Source of the DNA: Streptomyces sp. NRRL S-455
GTDB lineage: Bacteria; Actinomycetota; Actinomycetes; Streptomycetales; Streptomycetaceae
Direction: 5' to 3'
DNA: 64,000 bases
Assembly: GCF_000717875.1 (NCBI RefSeq)
Contig: NZ_JOCT01000013.1
Coordinates: 124,001 to 188,000 of the forward strand
Shown: in pieces, positions 42,339-52,071 of the stretch
How the letters are laid out: each line of letters begins with the position of its first letter
How positions within the stretch are numbered: the first letter of the stretch is position 1
Made by a program: the position numbers and the translations under genes
Notes under the pieces: model-generated
What the model saw: only the letters and a program-made list of their open reading frames with translations
What the model was told of the DNA's origin: nothing
Database searches by the model: none

Positions 42339-45206
42339 ATGAGTGACGAGCCTCAGCCGAAGCAGCCGAAACCGGGCTGGGCACCGAGAGAGCCGCAGTC
42401 GGACGGCACCCCCGGCACGCCACCGGCCAAGGCGGACGACGCCGCGGGCAAGCCACCGGCCCGGACGGACGGCGCGCCCGGAACGCCCACCGCCAAGGCG
42501 GACACCGACCCCGGCGAGCCGGCGGCCCAGGCGGACGCGGACCCCGGCAAACCTCCGGCAACGGCGGACACCGACCCCGGCACCGTACAGATGCGCAAGG
42601 TCACCGCCACGGACACGGACCGGACCGAGGCGGACACCGACCCCGGCACCGTACAGATGCGCAAGGTCACCGCCACGGACACGGACCGCACCCAGGCGGA
42701 CACCGACCCCGGCACCGTACAGATGCGCAAGGTCACCGACCCGGGCACAGCACGGACTCAGGCGCTCGGTGCCCAGGGGGCGGCACGGACTCAGGCGCTC
42801 GGTGCCCAGGGGGCGGCACAGACGCAGGCGCTCGGTGCCCCGGAGGCAGCACAGACGCAGGCGCTCGGTGCCCCGGGCGCGGCGCAGGCGGAGCCGTCCG
42901 GGAAGCCGAAGCGGACGGGCTGGCGCCGGGTGATCCCGACCTGGCGCATGACGCTCGGCGCCTTCCTCGTCGCCGCCCTGCTCCTGGTCGGCGGCTTCTT
43001 CCTCGGCTACTCGCTGGTGCAGATCCCGCCGGCCAACGCGCTCGCCACCAAGCAGGCCAACGTCTACCTGTACGCCGACGGCTCCGTCATCGCCCGCGAC
43101 GGCGAGGTCAACCGGGAGAACGTCACGCTCTCGCACGTGTCCAAGGACGCCCAGCACGCGATCCTGGCCGCCGAGGACCGTGACTTCTACACCGAGTCCG
43201 CCGTCGACCCCAAGGCCATGGTCCGCGCCGCCTGGAACACGGCCCTCGGCAAGGGCAAGCAGTCCGGCTCCACCATCACGCAGCAGTACGTCAAGAACTA
43301 CTACCTGCGCCAGGAGCAGACCGTCACCCGCAAGGCCAAGGAGTTCTTCATCGCGATCAAGCTGGACCGCGAGGTGAGCAAGGACCACATCCTCGAGGGC
43401 TACCTCAACACCAGCTACTTCGGCCGCAACGCCTACGGCATCCAGGCCGCCGCACAGGCCTACTACGGCATGGACGCCACGGACCTCGACCCGGCCCGCG
43501 CCGCCTACCTCGCCGCGCTGGTCAACGCGCCCAGCCAGTTCGACGTCGTCGCGCACCCCGAGAACCGCAGGGCCGCCGAGTCCCGCTGGAACTACGTACT
43601 GGACGGCATGGTCAAGAAGGGCTGGCTCAGCCAGTCGGAGCGGACCGGCATGAAGTTCCCCGTGCCGAAGGAGTCCACCCTCTCCACCGGCATGTCCGGG
43701 CAGCGCGGCTACATCGTCCGGACCGTCAAGGACTACCTCACCGAGAACAACATCATCGACGAGGACAAGCTCGACGCCGGCGGCTACCGCATCACCACCA
43801 CCCTGCAGAAGCCCAAGCAGGACGCCTTCGTGAAGGCGGTCAACGACAAGCTGATCTCCAAGCTGGACAAGAAGAACAACAAGGTCGACACCTACGTCCG
43901 CGCGGGCGGCGCCTCCGTCGACCCGAAGACCGGCAAGGTCGTCGCGATGTACAACGGCATCGACTACGTCAAGCAGTACACCCCGAACGCCACCCGCAGG
44001 GACTTCCAGGTCGGCTCCACCTTCAAGCCCTTCGTGTTCACCGCCGCCGTCGAGAACCAGTCACAGACCCAGGACGGCCGCGTGATCACCCCGTACACGA
44101 TCTACGACGGGACCAACAAGCGCACCGTCGAGGGCTGGGCCGGCGACCCCTACGCCCCCGAGAACGAGGACCAGCACTCCTACGGCCCCATCACCGTCAC
44201 CGAGGCCACCGACAGCTCCGTGAACTCGGTGTACGCGCAGATGGCCGCCGACGTCGGCCCGCAGAAGGTCAAGCAGACCGCCATCGACCTCGGCGTGCCC
44301 GAGAACACCCCCGACCTCGCCGACGGCCCCGCCATCGCGCTCGGCACGGCCACCGCCAGCGTCCTCGACATGGCCCAGGCCTACGCCACGCTCGCCAACC
44401 ACGGCCGCCACGGCACCTACACCCTGGTCGAGAAGGTCACCAAGGAAGGCGCCCCGATCGACCTGCCCGAGCGGGAGACCCGGCAGGCCGTGAGCCGCGA
44501 GGCGGCCGACACCACCACCAACATGCTGCGGAGCGTCGTCGAGAACGGCACGGCCTCCGCCGCACAGGCCGCCGGCCGCCCCGTCGCCGGCAAGACCGGC
44601 ACCGCCGAGGAGGACACGGCGGCCTGGTTCGCGGGCTACACCCCCGAACTCGCCACCGTCGTCTCCGTCATGGGCCAGGACCCGGTGACCGCCGCCCACA
44701 AGTCGCTCTACGGGGCGATGGGCCTGGACCGCGTCAACGGCGGCGGGCCGCCCGCCGAGATCTGGACCCAGTTCACCCAGGACGCCCTCAAGGACAAGCC
44801 GGTCACGGACTTCGACCTCAGGCTCCAGCCGGGCTCCGACGTCCCGCAGCCGCCGGTCGACGAGGCCCCGGCCGACCCGACGACCGAGGACACCCCCGAC
44901 GACGACAGCACCACCAGCGACGGCGAGGACACCGGCACCGAGACGCCCGGCGAGATCCCCAGCACGCCCGCGGGACAGACCGAGGGCCAGACCGACGGCG
45001 GCACCACCGACGGCAGCACGGGAGGCGAGTCCCCGACCGGCGGCGGCACCGCGGACGGCGGAACCGGCGACGACGGCACCACCGAAGGCGGCACCGCCGA
45101 CGGGGGCACGACGGAGGGCGGCGGCGACACGAGCGACGGTGGCGCGACCGGCGGCCCGACCGGCCCCGACTGGGGCTTCGCCCCGCAGGGCGCACGCCGC
45201 GAATGA
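42339..45206 (+). CDS. Bifunctional penicillin-binding protein (GT51 + transpeptidase)
   Basis: A 955-aa class A PBP. The cytoplasmic N terminus (~200 aa) is made largely of two Thr-rich repeat arrays. The membrane anchor is LGAFLVAALLLVGGFFLGYSLVQ. The GT51 glycosyltransferase contains AAEDRDFYTES and SGSTITQQYVKNYY. The transpeptidase has Ser560 in STFK, SVN (TDSSVNSVYAQ) and Lys752 in KTGT. The C-terminal ~120 residues are a Gly/Thr/Asp-rich extracellular tail. It polymerises and cross-links peptidoglycan. GTG at 42330 is an alternative start, sharing AGGAG. The Thr-rich cytosolic tail is a plausible target of Ser/Thr kinases. Confidence 0.95.
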   Translation: MSDEPQPKQPKPGWAPREPQSDGTPGTPPAKADDAAGKPPARTDGAPGTPTAKADTDPGEPAAQADADPGKPPATADTDPGTVQMRKVTATDTDRTEADTDPGTVQMRKVTATDTDRTQADTDPGTVQMRKVTDPGTARTQALGAQGAARTQALGAQGAAQTQALGAPEAAQTQALGAPGAAQAEPSGKPKRTGWRRVIPTWRMTLGAFLVAALLLVGGFFLGYSLVQIPPANALATKQANVYLYADGSVIARDGEVNRENVTLSHVSKDAQHAILAAEDRDFYTESAVDPKAMVRAAWNTALGKGKQSGSTITQQYVKNYYLRQEQTVTRKAKEFFIAIKLDREVSKDHILEGYLNTSYFGRNAYGIQAAAQAYYGMDATDLDPARAAYLAALVNAPSQFDVVAHPENRRAAESRWNYVLDGMVKKGWLSQSERTGMKFPVPKESTLSTGMSGQRGYIVRTVKDYLTENNIIDEDKLDAGGYRITTTLQKPKQDAFVKAVNDKLISKLDKKNNKVDTYVRAGGASVDPKTGKVVAMYNGIDYVKQYTPNATRRDFQVGSTFKPFVFTAAVENQSQTQDGRVITPYTIYDGTNKRTVEGWAGDPYAPENEDQHSYGPITVTEATDSSVNSVYAQMAADVGPQKVKQTAIDLGVPENTPDLADGPAIALGTATASVLDMAQAYATLANHGRHGTYTLVEKVTKEGAPIDLPERETRQAVSREAADTTTNMLRSVVENGTASAAQAAGRPVAGKTGTAEEDTAAWFAGYTPELATVVSVMGQDPVTAAHKSLYGAMGLDRVNGGGPPAEIWTQFTQDALKDKPVTDFDLRLQPGSDVPQPPVDEAPADPTTEDTPDDDSTTSDGEDTGTETPGEIPSTPAGQTEGQTDGGTTDGSTGGESPTGGGTADGGTGDDGTTEGGTADGGTTEGGGDTSDGGATGGPTGPDWGFAPQGARRE
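42564..42745 (+). repeat. 66-bp tandem repeat (2.7 copies) in the PBP gene
   Basis: Units begin at 42564, 42630 and 42696. They encode DTDPGTVQMRKVTATDTDRT, with only a few changes between copies; the last unit is cut short. Near-identity at DNA level suggests recent duplication. Confidence 0.9.
42753..42884 (+). repeat. 33-bp tandem repeat (4 copies) in the PBP gene
   Basis: Units begin at 42753, 42786, 42819 and 42852, each encoding an 11-residue TQALGA-containing segment. The first two are almost identical and the last two differ slightly (APEAA and APGAA endings). Confidence 0.88.
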
Positions 45207-45221
45207 CCCGGTGACCGTGGC

Positions 45222-45542
45222 TCAGTGACCGCTGGTCGCCTTCAGCCCCACCACGGCGACCAGCAGCAGACACACGAAGAAGATCCGGGCGGCGGTGGCC
45301 GGCTCCCCCAGCACCACCATGCCGAACACCGCCGCCCCGGCCGCGCCGATCCCCACCCACACGCCGTAGGCGGTACCGATGGGCAGGGTCTGCGCGGCCC
45401 GGGACAGCAACAGCATGCTCGCGACGATCCCGGCGCCGGTGAGAACACTGGGCAGTGGGCGCGTGAAACCGTCGGTGTACTTCATACCGACGGACCAGCC
45501 GACCTCGAGCAGACCGGCGACGACGAGCAGGACCCAGGCCAT
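45222..45542 (-). CDS. sugE: SMR-family guanidinium exporter (SugE/Gdx type)
   Basis: A 106-aa four-helix SMR transporter. The start ATG is chosen because GGAGG lies 8 bp upstream. Glu13 in LLEVGWSVGMKYTDGF is the coupling residue. The sequence TLPIGTAYGVWVGIGAAGA follows the SugE/Gdx subtype rather than multidrug EmrE. Gdx proteins export guanidinium in exchange for protons as antiparallel dimers. A guanidine-III riboswitch lies in the 5' leader, which supports the substrate assignment directly. It is a single-gene unit facing the PBP gene. Confidence 0.92.
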   Translation of the reverse strand: MAWVLLVVAGLLEVGWSVGMKYTDGFTRPLPSVLTGAGIVASMLLLSRAAQTLPIGTAYGVWVGIGAAGAAVFGMVVLGEPATAARIFFVCLLLVAVVGLKATSGH

Positions 45543-45579
45543 GACGGGCACCTCCGGGAAACGGGCTGACGGTGGCGGT

Positions 45580-45622
45580 GCGTCGTCTTTGCCTTGATCC
45601 CGGTACGGCGCGTCTCGTCGGG
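45580..45622 (-). promoter_or_regulatory. Guanidine-III (ykkC-III) riboswitch
   Basis: Read on the minus strand, the element starts CCCGACGAGACGCGCCGTAC and ends AGACGACGC. From memory it matches the Thermobifida guanidine-III aptamer closely: conserved ACGAG, GCGCCGTACC and CAA-AGACG elements. The first helix is CCCG/CGGG where Thermobifida has CCGG/CCGG, a compensatory change. The pseudoknot GCGCCGT/ACGACGC has one C-A mismatch. It ends 37 bp before the sugE start and should raise expression when guanidine is bound. Confidence 0.85.
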
Positions 45623-45647
45623 TCCCTCCAAGCTAACAATGCGAACG

Positions 45648-45685
45648 GCGAAGGGGCCGGTGACGATCGTCACCGGCCCCTTCGC
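45648..45685. terminator. Perfect 38-bp palindrome, terminator
   Basis: GCGAAGGGGCCGGTGACGA and its exact complement are joined with no loop. It lies between the stop of the GroES-like gene and the sugE leader, and probably ends the former's transcript. Confidence 0.8.
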
Positions 45686-45727
45686 TCGCTGTCGGTCGTG
45701 CCCGGACGTGCCCCGGACGTGCCCGGC

Positions 45728-46084
45728 CTACAGGTACAGGCCTGTCGAGTCCTCCGAACCCTCGAACCGGTCCGCGGCCACGGCGTGCAGGTCACGCTCA
45801 CGCATCAGCACGTACCCGACCCCGCGCACCTCGACCTCGGCACGGTCCTCCGGGTCGAACAGAACCCGGTCGCCCGGCTCCACCGTCCGGACGTTCTGCC
45901 CCACCGCGACGACCTCGGCCCAGGCCAGCCGACGACCGACGGCGGCCGTGGCGGGGATCAGGATGCCGCCGCCGGAACGCCGCTCGCCCTCGCTGGTGTC
46001 CTGCCGCACGAGTACGCGGTCGTGCAGCATCCGGATGGGCAGCTTGTCGGGATGGGTGCTGTGCTCGTTTCTCTTGGCGCTCAC
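45728..46084 (-). CDS. GroES-like co-chaperonin family protein
   Basis: A 118-aa protein of the Cpn10 fold. Conserved parts are IRMLHDRVLVRQD, GGILIPATAAVGRRLAWAEVVAVG, VEPGDRVLFDPEDRAEVEVRG and YVLMRERDLHAV. It differs from the housekeeping GroES: the N terminus is extended and no GroEL gene is near. No CIRCE element is visible. It may be a second co-chaperonin or a divergent relative with another partner. Confidence 0.85.
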   Translation of the reverse strand: MSAKRNEHSTHPDKLPIRMLHDRVLVRQDTSEGERRSGGGILIPATAAVGRRLAWAEVVAVGQNVRTVEPGDRVLFDPEDRAEVEVRGVGYVLMRERDLHAVAADRFEGSEDSTGLYL

Positions 46085-46128
46085 GCCCTGAAACCTACCT
46101 GTCTTCCCGGCGAACGTCGGCAGTCGGG

Positions 46129-46458
46129 TCAGCCCTTGCGCCGCCGCGTGCTGACGGCCAGCAGCCCGACCACACCCACGACGACCAGCGCGACGGGCAC
46201 GACCCGCTCCAGCCGCGGCGCCCCGTCCTCGTCCACGAACCGCGCCCGCACGTCGGTGACGGCCCGGTTGGCCCCCACATACGCCCGCCCCAGGGTGTGA
46301 TCGATATGGGACGCGACCCTGGCCTTGGCATCCCCGACGACGGTCTTCGGGTGCACCCGCACCCCGATCTCGTCAAGGGTCTCGGCCAGGGTCTCGCGGC
46401 GGCGCCTGATGTCCGCCTCGATCTGCGCCGGGGTCCTGGTGTCCGCCGTGTCCGCCAC
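46129..46458 (-). CDS. DUF3618 protein
   Basis: A 109-aa protein started at the GTG with GGAGG 8 bp upstream. The DUF3618 region is RTPAQIEADIRRRRETLAETLDEIGVRVHPKTVVGDAKARVA. A C-terminal membrane helix follows (VVPVALVVVGVVGLLAVSTRRRKG), so it is probably a tail-anchored membrane protein. The family is common in actinobacteria near peroxiredoxin genes. Function is unknown. It diverges from bcp, 94 bp away. Confidence 0.85.
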   Translation of the reverse strand: MADTADTRTPAQIEADIRRRRETLAETLDEIGVRVHPKTVVGDAKARVASHIDHTLGRAYVGANRAVTDVRARFVDEDGAPRLERVVPVALVVVGVVGLLAVSTRRRKG

Positions 46459-46552
46459 CGTGTCGCCTCCGAAGTCGGTGTGAAGCCTCTGCGGACAGTC
46501 TGTCAGCTCCACGGCTCATCGCACCGCCCCGACCCCCGGTTACCCTGGCCCG

Positions 46553-47020
46553 ATGAGCGAGCGACTCCAGCCGGGGGACGTGGCCCCCGCCTTCACCCTG
46601 CCCGACGCCGACGGCACCGAGGTGTCCCTGTCGGACCACAAGGGCCGCAAGGTCATCGTGTACTTCTACCCGGCCGCCCTCACCCCCGGCTGCACCAAGC
46701 AGGCCTGCGACTTCACGGACAACCTGGAGCTGCTGGCGGGCGCGGGCTACGACGTCATCGGCATCTCCCCCGACAAGCCGGAGAAACTGGCCAAGTTCCG
46801 CGACAAGGAGTCCCTGAAGGTCACCCTCCTCGCCGACCCGGACAAGCAGGTCCTGGAGTCCTACGGCGCCTTCGGCGAGAAGAAGCTGTACGGCAAGACG
46901 GTCGTCGGCGTCATCCGCTCCACGATCGTCGTGGACGAGGACGGCAAGGTCGAACGGGCCCTGTACAACGTCAAGGCCACGGGCCACGTCGCCAAGATCA
47001 TCAAGGATCTGGGGATCTGA
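46553..47020 (+). CDS. bcp: Thioredoxin-dependent peroxiredoxin (Bcp)
   Basis: A 155-aa atypical 2-Cys peroxiredoxin. The peroxidatic Cys47 lies in YPAALTPGCTKQAC and the resolving Cys52 five residues later. The N-terminal GDVAPAFTLPDADG and downstream VIGISPDKPEKLAKFRDK blocks are typical. It reduces hydrogen peroxide and organic peroxides in the cytosol using thioredoxin. It is transcribed alone and is followed at once by a hairpin and a tRNA gene. Confidence 0.96.
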   Translation: MSERLQPGDVAPAFTLPDADGTEVSLSDHKGRKVIVYFYPAALTPGCTKQACDFTDNLELLAGAGYDVIGISPDKPEKLAKFRDKESLKVTLLADPDKQVLESYGAFGEKKLYGKTVVGVIRSTIVVDEDGKVERALYNVKATGHVAKIIKDLGI

Positions 47021-47024
47021 GAAC

Positions 47025-47054
47025 GCTGCCCGACCAGTAGCATGGCCGGGCAGC
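47025..47054 (+). terminator. Hairpin after bcp
   Basis: GCTGCCCG pairs with CGGGCAGC around a 14-nt loop, 4 bp after the bcp stop and 5 bp before the tRNA-Leu gene. Confidence 0.65.
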
Positions 47055-47059
47055 ATCAG

Positions 47060-47146
47060 GCGGCCGTGGTGGAACTGGCAGTCACGCTGGGTTTAGGTCC
47101 CAGTGGGGTAACTCCCGTGAGGGTTCGAGTCCCTCCGGCCGCACCA
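47060..47146 (+). tRNA. tRNA-Leu (anticodon UAG)
   Basis: Standard class II tRNA of 87 nt including the encoded CCA. The acceptor is GCGGCCG/CGGCCGC. The anticodon arm CTGGG-TTTAGGT-CCCAG gives TAG. A long variable arm (TGGGGTAACTCCCG) and the canonical T loop (GGTTCGAGTCC) are present. Confidence 0.97.
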
Positions 47147-47150
47147 GAAC

Positions 47151-47753
47151 TCAGCCCAACAGCTCCCGCACCACCGGCACCAACGCCCGGAACGCCTTCC
47201 CCCGGTGGCTGATCGCGTTCTTCTCCTCGGGGGTCAGCTCCGCGCACGTGCGGGACTCCCCCTCCGGCTGGAGGATCGGGTCGTAGCCGAAGCCGCCCGA
47301 ACCGGTCGGCTTGTGGCGCAGGACGCCCCTCAGCTGTCCCTCGACCACGCGTTCCGTGCCGTCCGGGAGGGCCAGGGCGGCCGCGCAGGCGAAGTGGGCG
47401 CCCCGGTGTTCGTCGGCGATGTCGGAGAGCTGGGCGAGGAGGAGGTCGAGGTTGGCCTTGTCGTCGCCGTGGCGGCCGGACCAGCGGGCGGAGAAGATGC
47501 CGGGGGCGCCGTTCAGGACGTCGACGCAGAGGCCGGAGTCGTCGGCGACGGCCGGGAGGCCCGTCGCCCGGGCCAGGGCGTGCGCCTTCAGCAGCGCGTT
47601 CTCGGCGAAGGTGACGCCGGTTTCCTTGACATCGGGGATGTCCGGGTAGGCGTCGGCGCCGACGAGTTCGTGGGGCAGGCCGGCTTCGGCGAGGATCGAG
47701 CGAAGTTCGGTGATCTTTCCGGCGTTGCGGGTGGCGAGGATCAGGCGGGTCAT
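47151..47753 (-). CDS. rdgB: Non-canonical purine NTP pyrophosphatase (RdgB/HAM1)
   Basis: A 200-aa enzyme of the Ham1 family. Key blocks are LILATRNAGKITEL (substrate-binding SxNxxK-like TRNAGK), TFAENALLKAHALARATGLPAVADDSGLCVD (catalytic Asp), and GSGGFGYDPI followed by SHRGKA. It hydrolyses dITP, dXTP and ITP, so keeping deaminated purines out of DNA and RNA. It is convergent with the tRNA-Leu gene, with only a 4-bp gap. RNase PH is encoded upstream on the same strand with one lipoprotein gene between, a usual Streptomyces order. Confidence 0.96.
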   Translation of the reverse strand: MTRLILATRNAGKITELRSILAEAGLPHELVGADAYPDIPDVKETGVTFAENALLKAHALARATGLPAVADDSGLCVDVLNGAPGIFSARWSGRHGDDKANLDLLLAQLSDIADEHRGAHFACAAALALPDGTERVVEGQLRGVLRHKPTGSGGFGYDPILQPEGESRTCAELTPEEKNAISHRGKAFRALVPVVRELLG

Positions 47754-47880
47754 GGCCCCCAGTATGGCCGGGGCGCGCCCCGTCAGGGGCGCGGGGAACT
47801 GCGCGAGCGACCACGACGCACCCGCCCCCGGCCACCCGCGCTACCCGGCAGACGAGAAGCCCTGCCCGGCCGGCGCGGCG

Positions 47881-48279
47881 CTACGGCGTGCAGACCTTGG
47901 TCAGTTCGCCCGCCGCGTCCGTGACCGGGCTGATGTCGGGCGTCTCGTCGCCGTTCTTGATCGACGTGCGGACGTTGTCGACGGCCTTGTTGAGGTCGTC
48001 CACGGCCTTGTTGACGTCCGTGTTGTCGGTCTTGTCGCCGATCTCGGTGAGGTTCTTGTCGATGGTGTCGAGGGACTCGTCGAGCTGCGTCGGGTCGTTG
48101 GAGGCGCTTTCCACGGCCTGCTGGAGTTCCGTGACGCTGTCGGCGATGGCGTCGGCGGTCTGGACGCAGTCCAGTGCCTTGTCGACGGCGGCGCAGCCGG
48201 TGGTGAGTCCGGCGGTGAGCGCGACGGCCGCCAGGGTGGCGGCGGCGGCTGCGGTGCGGCGTCGGCGGCTCGCGGCCAT
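47881..48279 (-). CDS. Putative lipoprotein with helical mature domain
   Basis: A 132-aa protein. A basic, Ala-rich signal (RRRRTAAAAATLAAVALTAGLTTGC) ends in a lipobox-like TTGC. The mature part is helical with heptad-like spacing (SVTELQQAVESASNDPTQLDESLDTIDKNLTEI), suggesting a coiled coil. It lies between rph and rdgB on the same strand. No function is known. Confidence 0.8.
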   Translation of the reverse strand: MAASRRRRTAAAAATLAAVALTAGLTTGCAAVDKALDCVQTADAIADSVTELQQAVESASNDPTQLDESLDTIDKNLTEIGDKTDNTDVNKAVDDLNKAVDNVRTSIKNGDETPDISPVTDAAGELTKVCTP

Positions 48280-48375
48280 GGAGTGGTCCCTCTCGTTCGG
48301 CGGGCCGGTCCGGGCCCGTGTGGCTGGCCGGGAGCACGGGGATGAGCCGTGCGCCCGTATTCCTTCAGACGCGAG

Positions 48376-48407
48376 GGTGCTCGGCGCGGTTGCCCGTGCC
48401 GAGCACC
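48376..48407 (+). terminator. Strong hairpin with T tract
   Basis: GGTGCTCGGC pairs with GCCGAGCACC around a 12-nt loop. On the + strand it is followed by TGTTTTTTG, a clear U tract. No + strand gene precedes it. For the minus-strand rph gene, which stops at 48425, it would still form a hairpin just beyond the stop. Confidence 0.6.
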
Positions 48408-48424
48408 TGTTTTTTGTGCGCCCT

Positions 48425-49162
<738 letters not shown>

Positions 49163-49190
49163 GGCGCTGAGCCTATCCGTACCCGCGGAA

Positions 49191-49220
49191 GGGGCCCCTC
49201 CCGCGGTGGGGAGGGGTCCG
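49191..49220 (-). terminator. Hairpin downstream of the EIIB gene
   Basis: GGGCCCCTCCC pairs imperfectly with GGGGAGGGGTCC. It lies 35 bp past the stop of the minus-strand EIIB gene and before the rph start. Confidence 0.6.
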
Positions 49221-49254
49221 TTCAGGGTGTGAAGCCGGGGATGATGCCCGCTCT

Positions 49255-49488
49255 TCAGAGCATGTCTTCGATGTCCGCGGCGATGGGGTCGGCGTCGGTG
49301 CCGATGACGACCTGGATGGCGGTGCCCATTTTGACGACGCCGTGGGCGCCGGCGGCCTTCAGGGCGGCCTCGTCGACCTTGGCGGGGTCCACGACCTCGG
49401 TCCGCAGGCGGGTGATGCAGCCTTCGACCTCTTCGATGTTGTCGATGCCGCCGAGCCCGGCAACGATCTTCTCAGCCTTGGTGGCCAT
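49255..49488 (-). CDS. nagF: PTS EIIB component, N-acetylglucosamine type
   Basis: A 77-aa single-domain EIIB of the glucose/N-acetylglucosamine family. The phosphorylated Cys lies in [13 protein letters not shown], followed by [25 protein letters not shown]. It receives phosphate from EIIA and passes it to sugar bound by EIIC. GGAG precedes the ATG. A DasR site lies 48 bp upstream of the start. The divergent EIIC gene, its likely partner, also has one. In S. coelicolor the equivalent gene is nagF. Confidence 0.93.
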   Translation of the reverse strand: MATKAEKIVAGLGGIDNIEEVEGCITRLRTEVVDPAKVDEAALKAAGAHGVVKMGTAIQVVIGTDADPIAADIEDML

Positions 49489-49535
49489 GTTCGTTCTCCC
49501 TGATCCGAACCGCTGTGTCGCAGTAGCCGTTTCCG

Positions 49536-49551
49536 ACTGGTCTACACCACG
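49536..49551. promoter_or_regulatory. DasR-responsive element (dre) of the EIIB gene
   Basis: ACTGGTCTACACCACG differs little from the DasR consensus ACTGGTCTAGACCACT. It is placed upstream of the minus-strand EIIB gene and would mediate repression relieved by glucosamine-6-phosphate. Confidence 0.9.
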
Positions 49552-49637
49552 GATCCACCTCTCGACAAAGCATCGAGGTCTGATCGTCGGTGTGGGTGGA
49601 ATTGGCGGGTTCCACTCGTTCGGCCTACCGTGCTACA

Positions 49638-49653
49638 ACTGGTCTACACCACT
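49638..49653. promoter_or_regulatory. DasR-responsive element (dre) of nagE2
   Basis: ACTGGTCTACACCACT matches the DasR consensus at 15 of 16 positions and lies 107 bp before the EIIC start. Confidence 0.92.
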
Positions 49654-49760
49654 CCCCGGTGGAGGTCGCGCGGTGGAGACCGCGTTCCCCTTTCTTTTGA
49701 GACGCCGCCGCTCCCCGTCGCATTCTTCCCGGGCGGCGCCGTGCCCCCTGGAGGAAGCCC

Positions 49761-51023
<1,263 letters not shown>

Positions 51024-51055
51024 CCCGTACGCGGTGAAGCAGCCCTTACACGGTG

Positions 51056-51091
51056 AAGGCCCCGGAACCTCTCCTCGGGTTCCGGGGCCTT
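51056..51091. terminator. Bidirectional terminator after nagE2
   Basis: AAGGCCCCGGAACC pairs exactly with GGTTCCGGGGCCTT around TCTCCTCG. It lies between the convergent EIIC and MBL-hydrolase genes and can serve both. Confidence 0.88.
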
Positions 51092-51106
51092 GGCGCGCGT
51101 AGATGT

Positions 51107-51859
51107 TCAGATGTCGTACGTCTGCCTGGGTGCGGCCAGGTCCACCGGACCGTCGTAGACCGCGCGGGCGTCGGTCAGGTTGGCCTGGGGGTCCGTCCAC
51201 GGCGGGATGTGGGTGAGGACCAGGCGGCGGGCACCGGCCCGGGCGGCGGTCTCGCCCGCCTCGCGGCCGTTGAGGTGCAGGTCGGGAATGTTCTCCTTGC
51301 CGTGCGTGAACGCCGCCTCGCACAGGAACAGGTCGGCGTCCCGGGCGAGTTCGTCGAGGGCGGGACTCACGCCGGTGTCGCCGGAGTACGTCAGGACCTT
51401 GCCGTCGTGCTCGATGCGGATGCCGTACGCCTCCACGGGGTGGGCCACCCGCTCGGTGTGCACCGTGAAGGGGCCGATCTCGAAGGTGGACGGCTTGACC
51501 GTGTGGAAGTCGAAGACCTCGCTCATGGAGGAGGCGGTGGGAGTGTCCGCGTAGGCGGTGGTCAGCCGGTGCTCGGTGCCTTCGGGGCCGAAGACGGGGA
51601 GCGGGTCGCAGCGGCCGCCGTCGTGGCGGTAGTAGCGCGCGACGAAGTACGCGCACATGTCGATGCAGTGGTCGGCGTGCAGGTGGCTGAGGAAGATCGC
51701 GTCGAGGTCGTAGAGACCGCAGTGGCGCTGCAGCTCGCCCAGGGCACCGTTGCCCATGTCGAGAAGCAGCCGGAAGCCGTCGGCCTCGACGAGGTAGCTC
51801 GAGCAGGCCGATTCCGCGGACGGGAACGACCCCGAGCAGCCGACGACGGTGAGCTTCAT
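51107..51859 (-). CDS. MBL-fold metallo-hydrolase (RNase Z-like)
   Basis: A 250-aa metallo-beta-lactamase fold protein. The metal-binding motif LSHLHADHC is followed by SGDTGVS (third metal ligand region) and LTHIPPW. It starts MKLTVVGCSGSFPS, the usual beginning of this group. The open frame extends to 51994, but this ATG is the conserved start. Members hydrolyse phosphodiesters or thioesters; no substrate is known here. It is a single gene between nagE2 and the PemK-like gene. Confidence 0.92.
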   Translation of the reverse strand: MKLTVVGCSGSFPSAESACSSYLVEADGFRLLLDMGNGALGELQRHCGLYDLDAIFLSHLHADHCIDMCAYFVARYYRHDGGRCDPLPVFGPEGTEHRLTTAYADTPTASSMSEVFDFHTVKPSTFEIGPFTVHTERVAHPVEAYGIRIEHDGKVLTYSGDTGVSPALDELARDADLFLCEAAFTHGKENIPDLHLNGREAGETAARAGARRLVLTHIPPWTDPQANLTDARAVYDGPVDLAAPRQTYDI

Positions 51860-52071
51860 GAAGCAGAAACCTCCGCTGGCGGGAATGTCTTTGAGGGGCG
51901 TCGGGGGTCGTGCGGTTCGTCGAGCGTAAGGCGCAAAACCTCCGGTAGCTCCTCCGCCAAGGCCTGTTGTGGGCGAACTCACCTGTGGTGTCACCGGTTC
52001 GGGCGGCAGGGCCGGGTGTGATCCTTGCGAGGAGGGGCGCGCGGGAGGCGTGGCGCCGGTAACGTCTCAGT

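Noticed and set aside
42564..42884. Regular repeats, considered as a CRISPR array
   Set aside because: Units are contiguous tandem repeats in a coding frame, without spacers.
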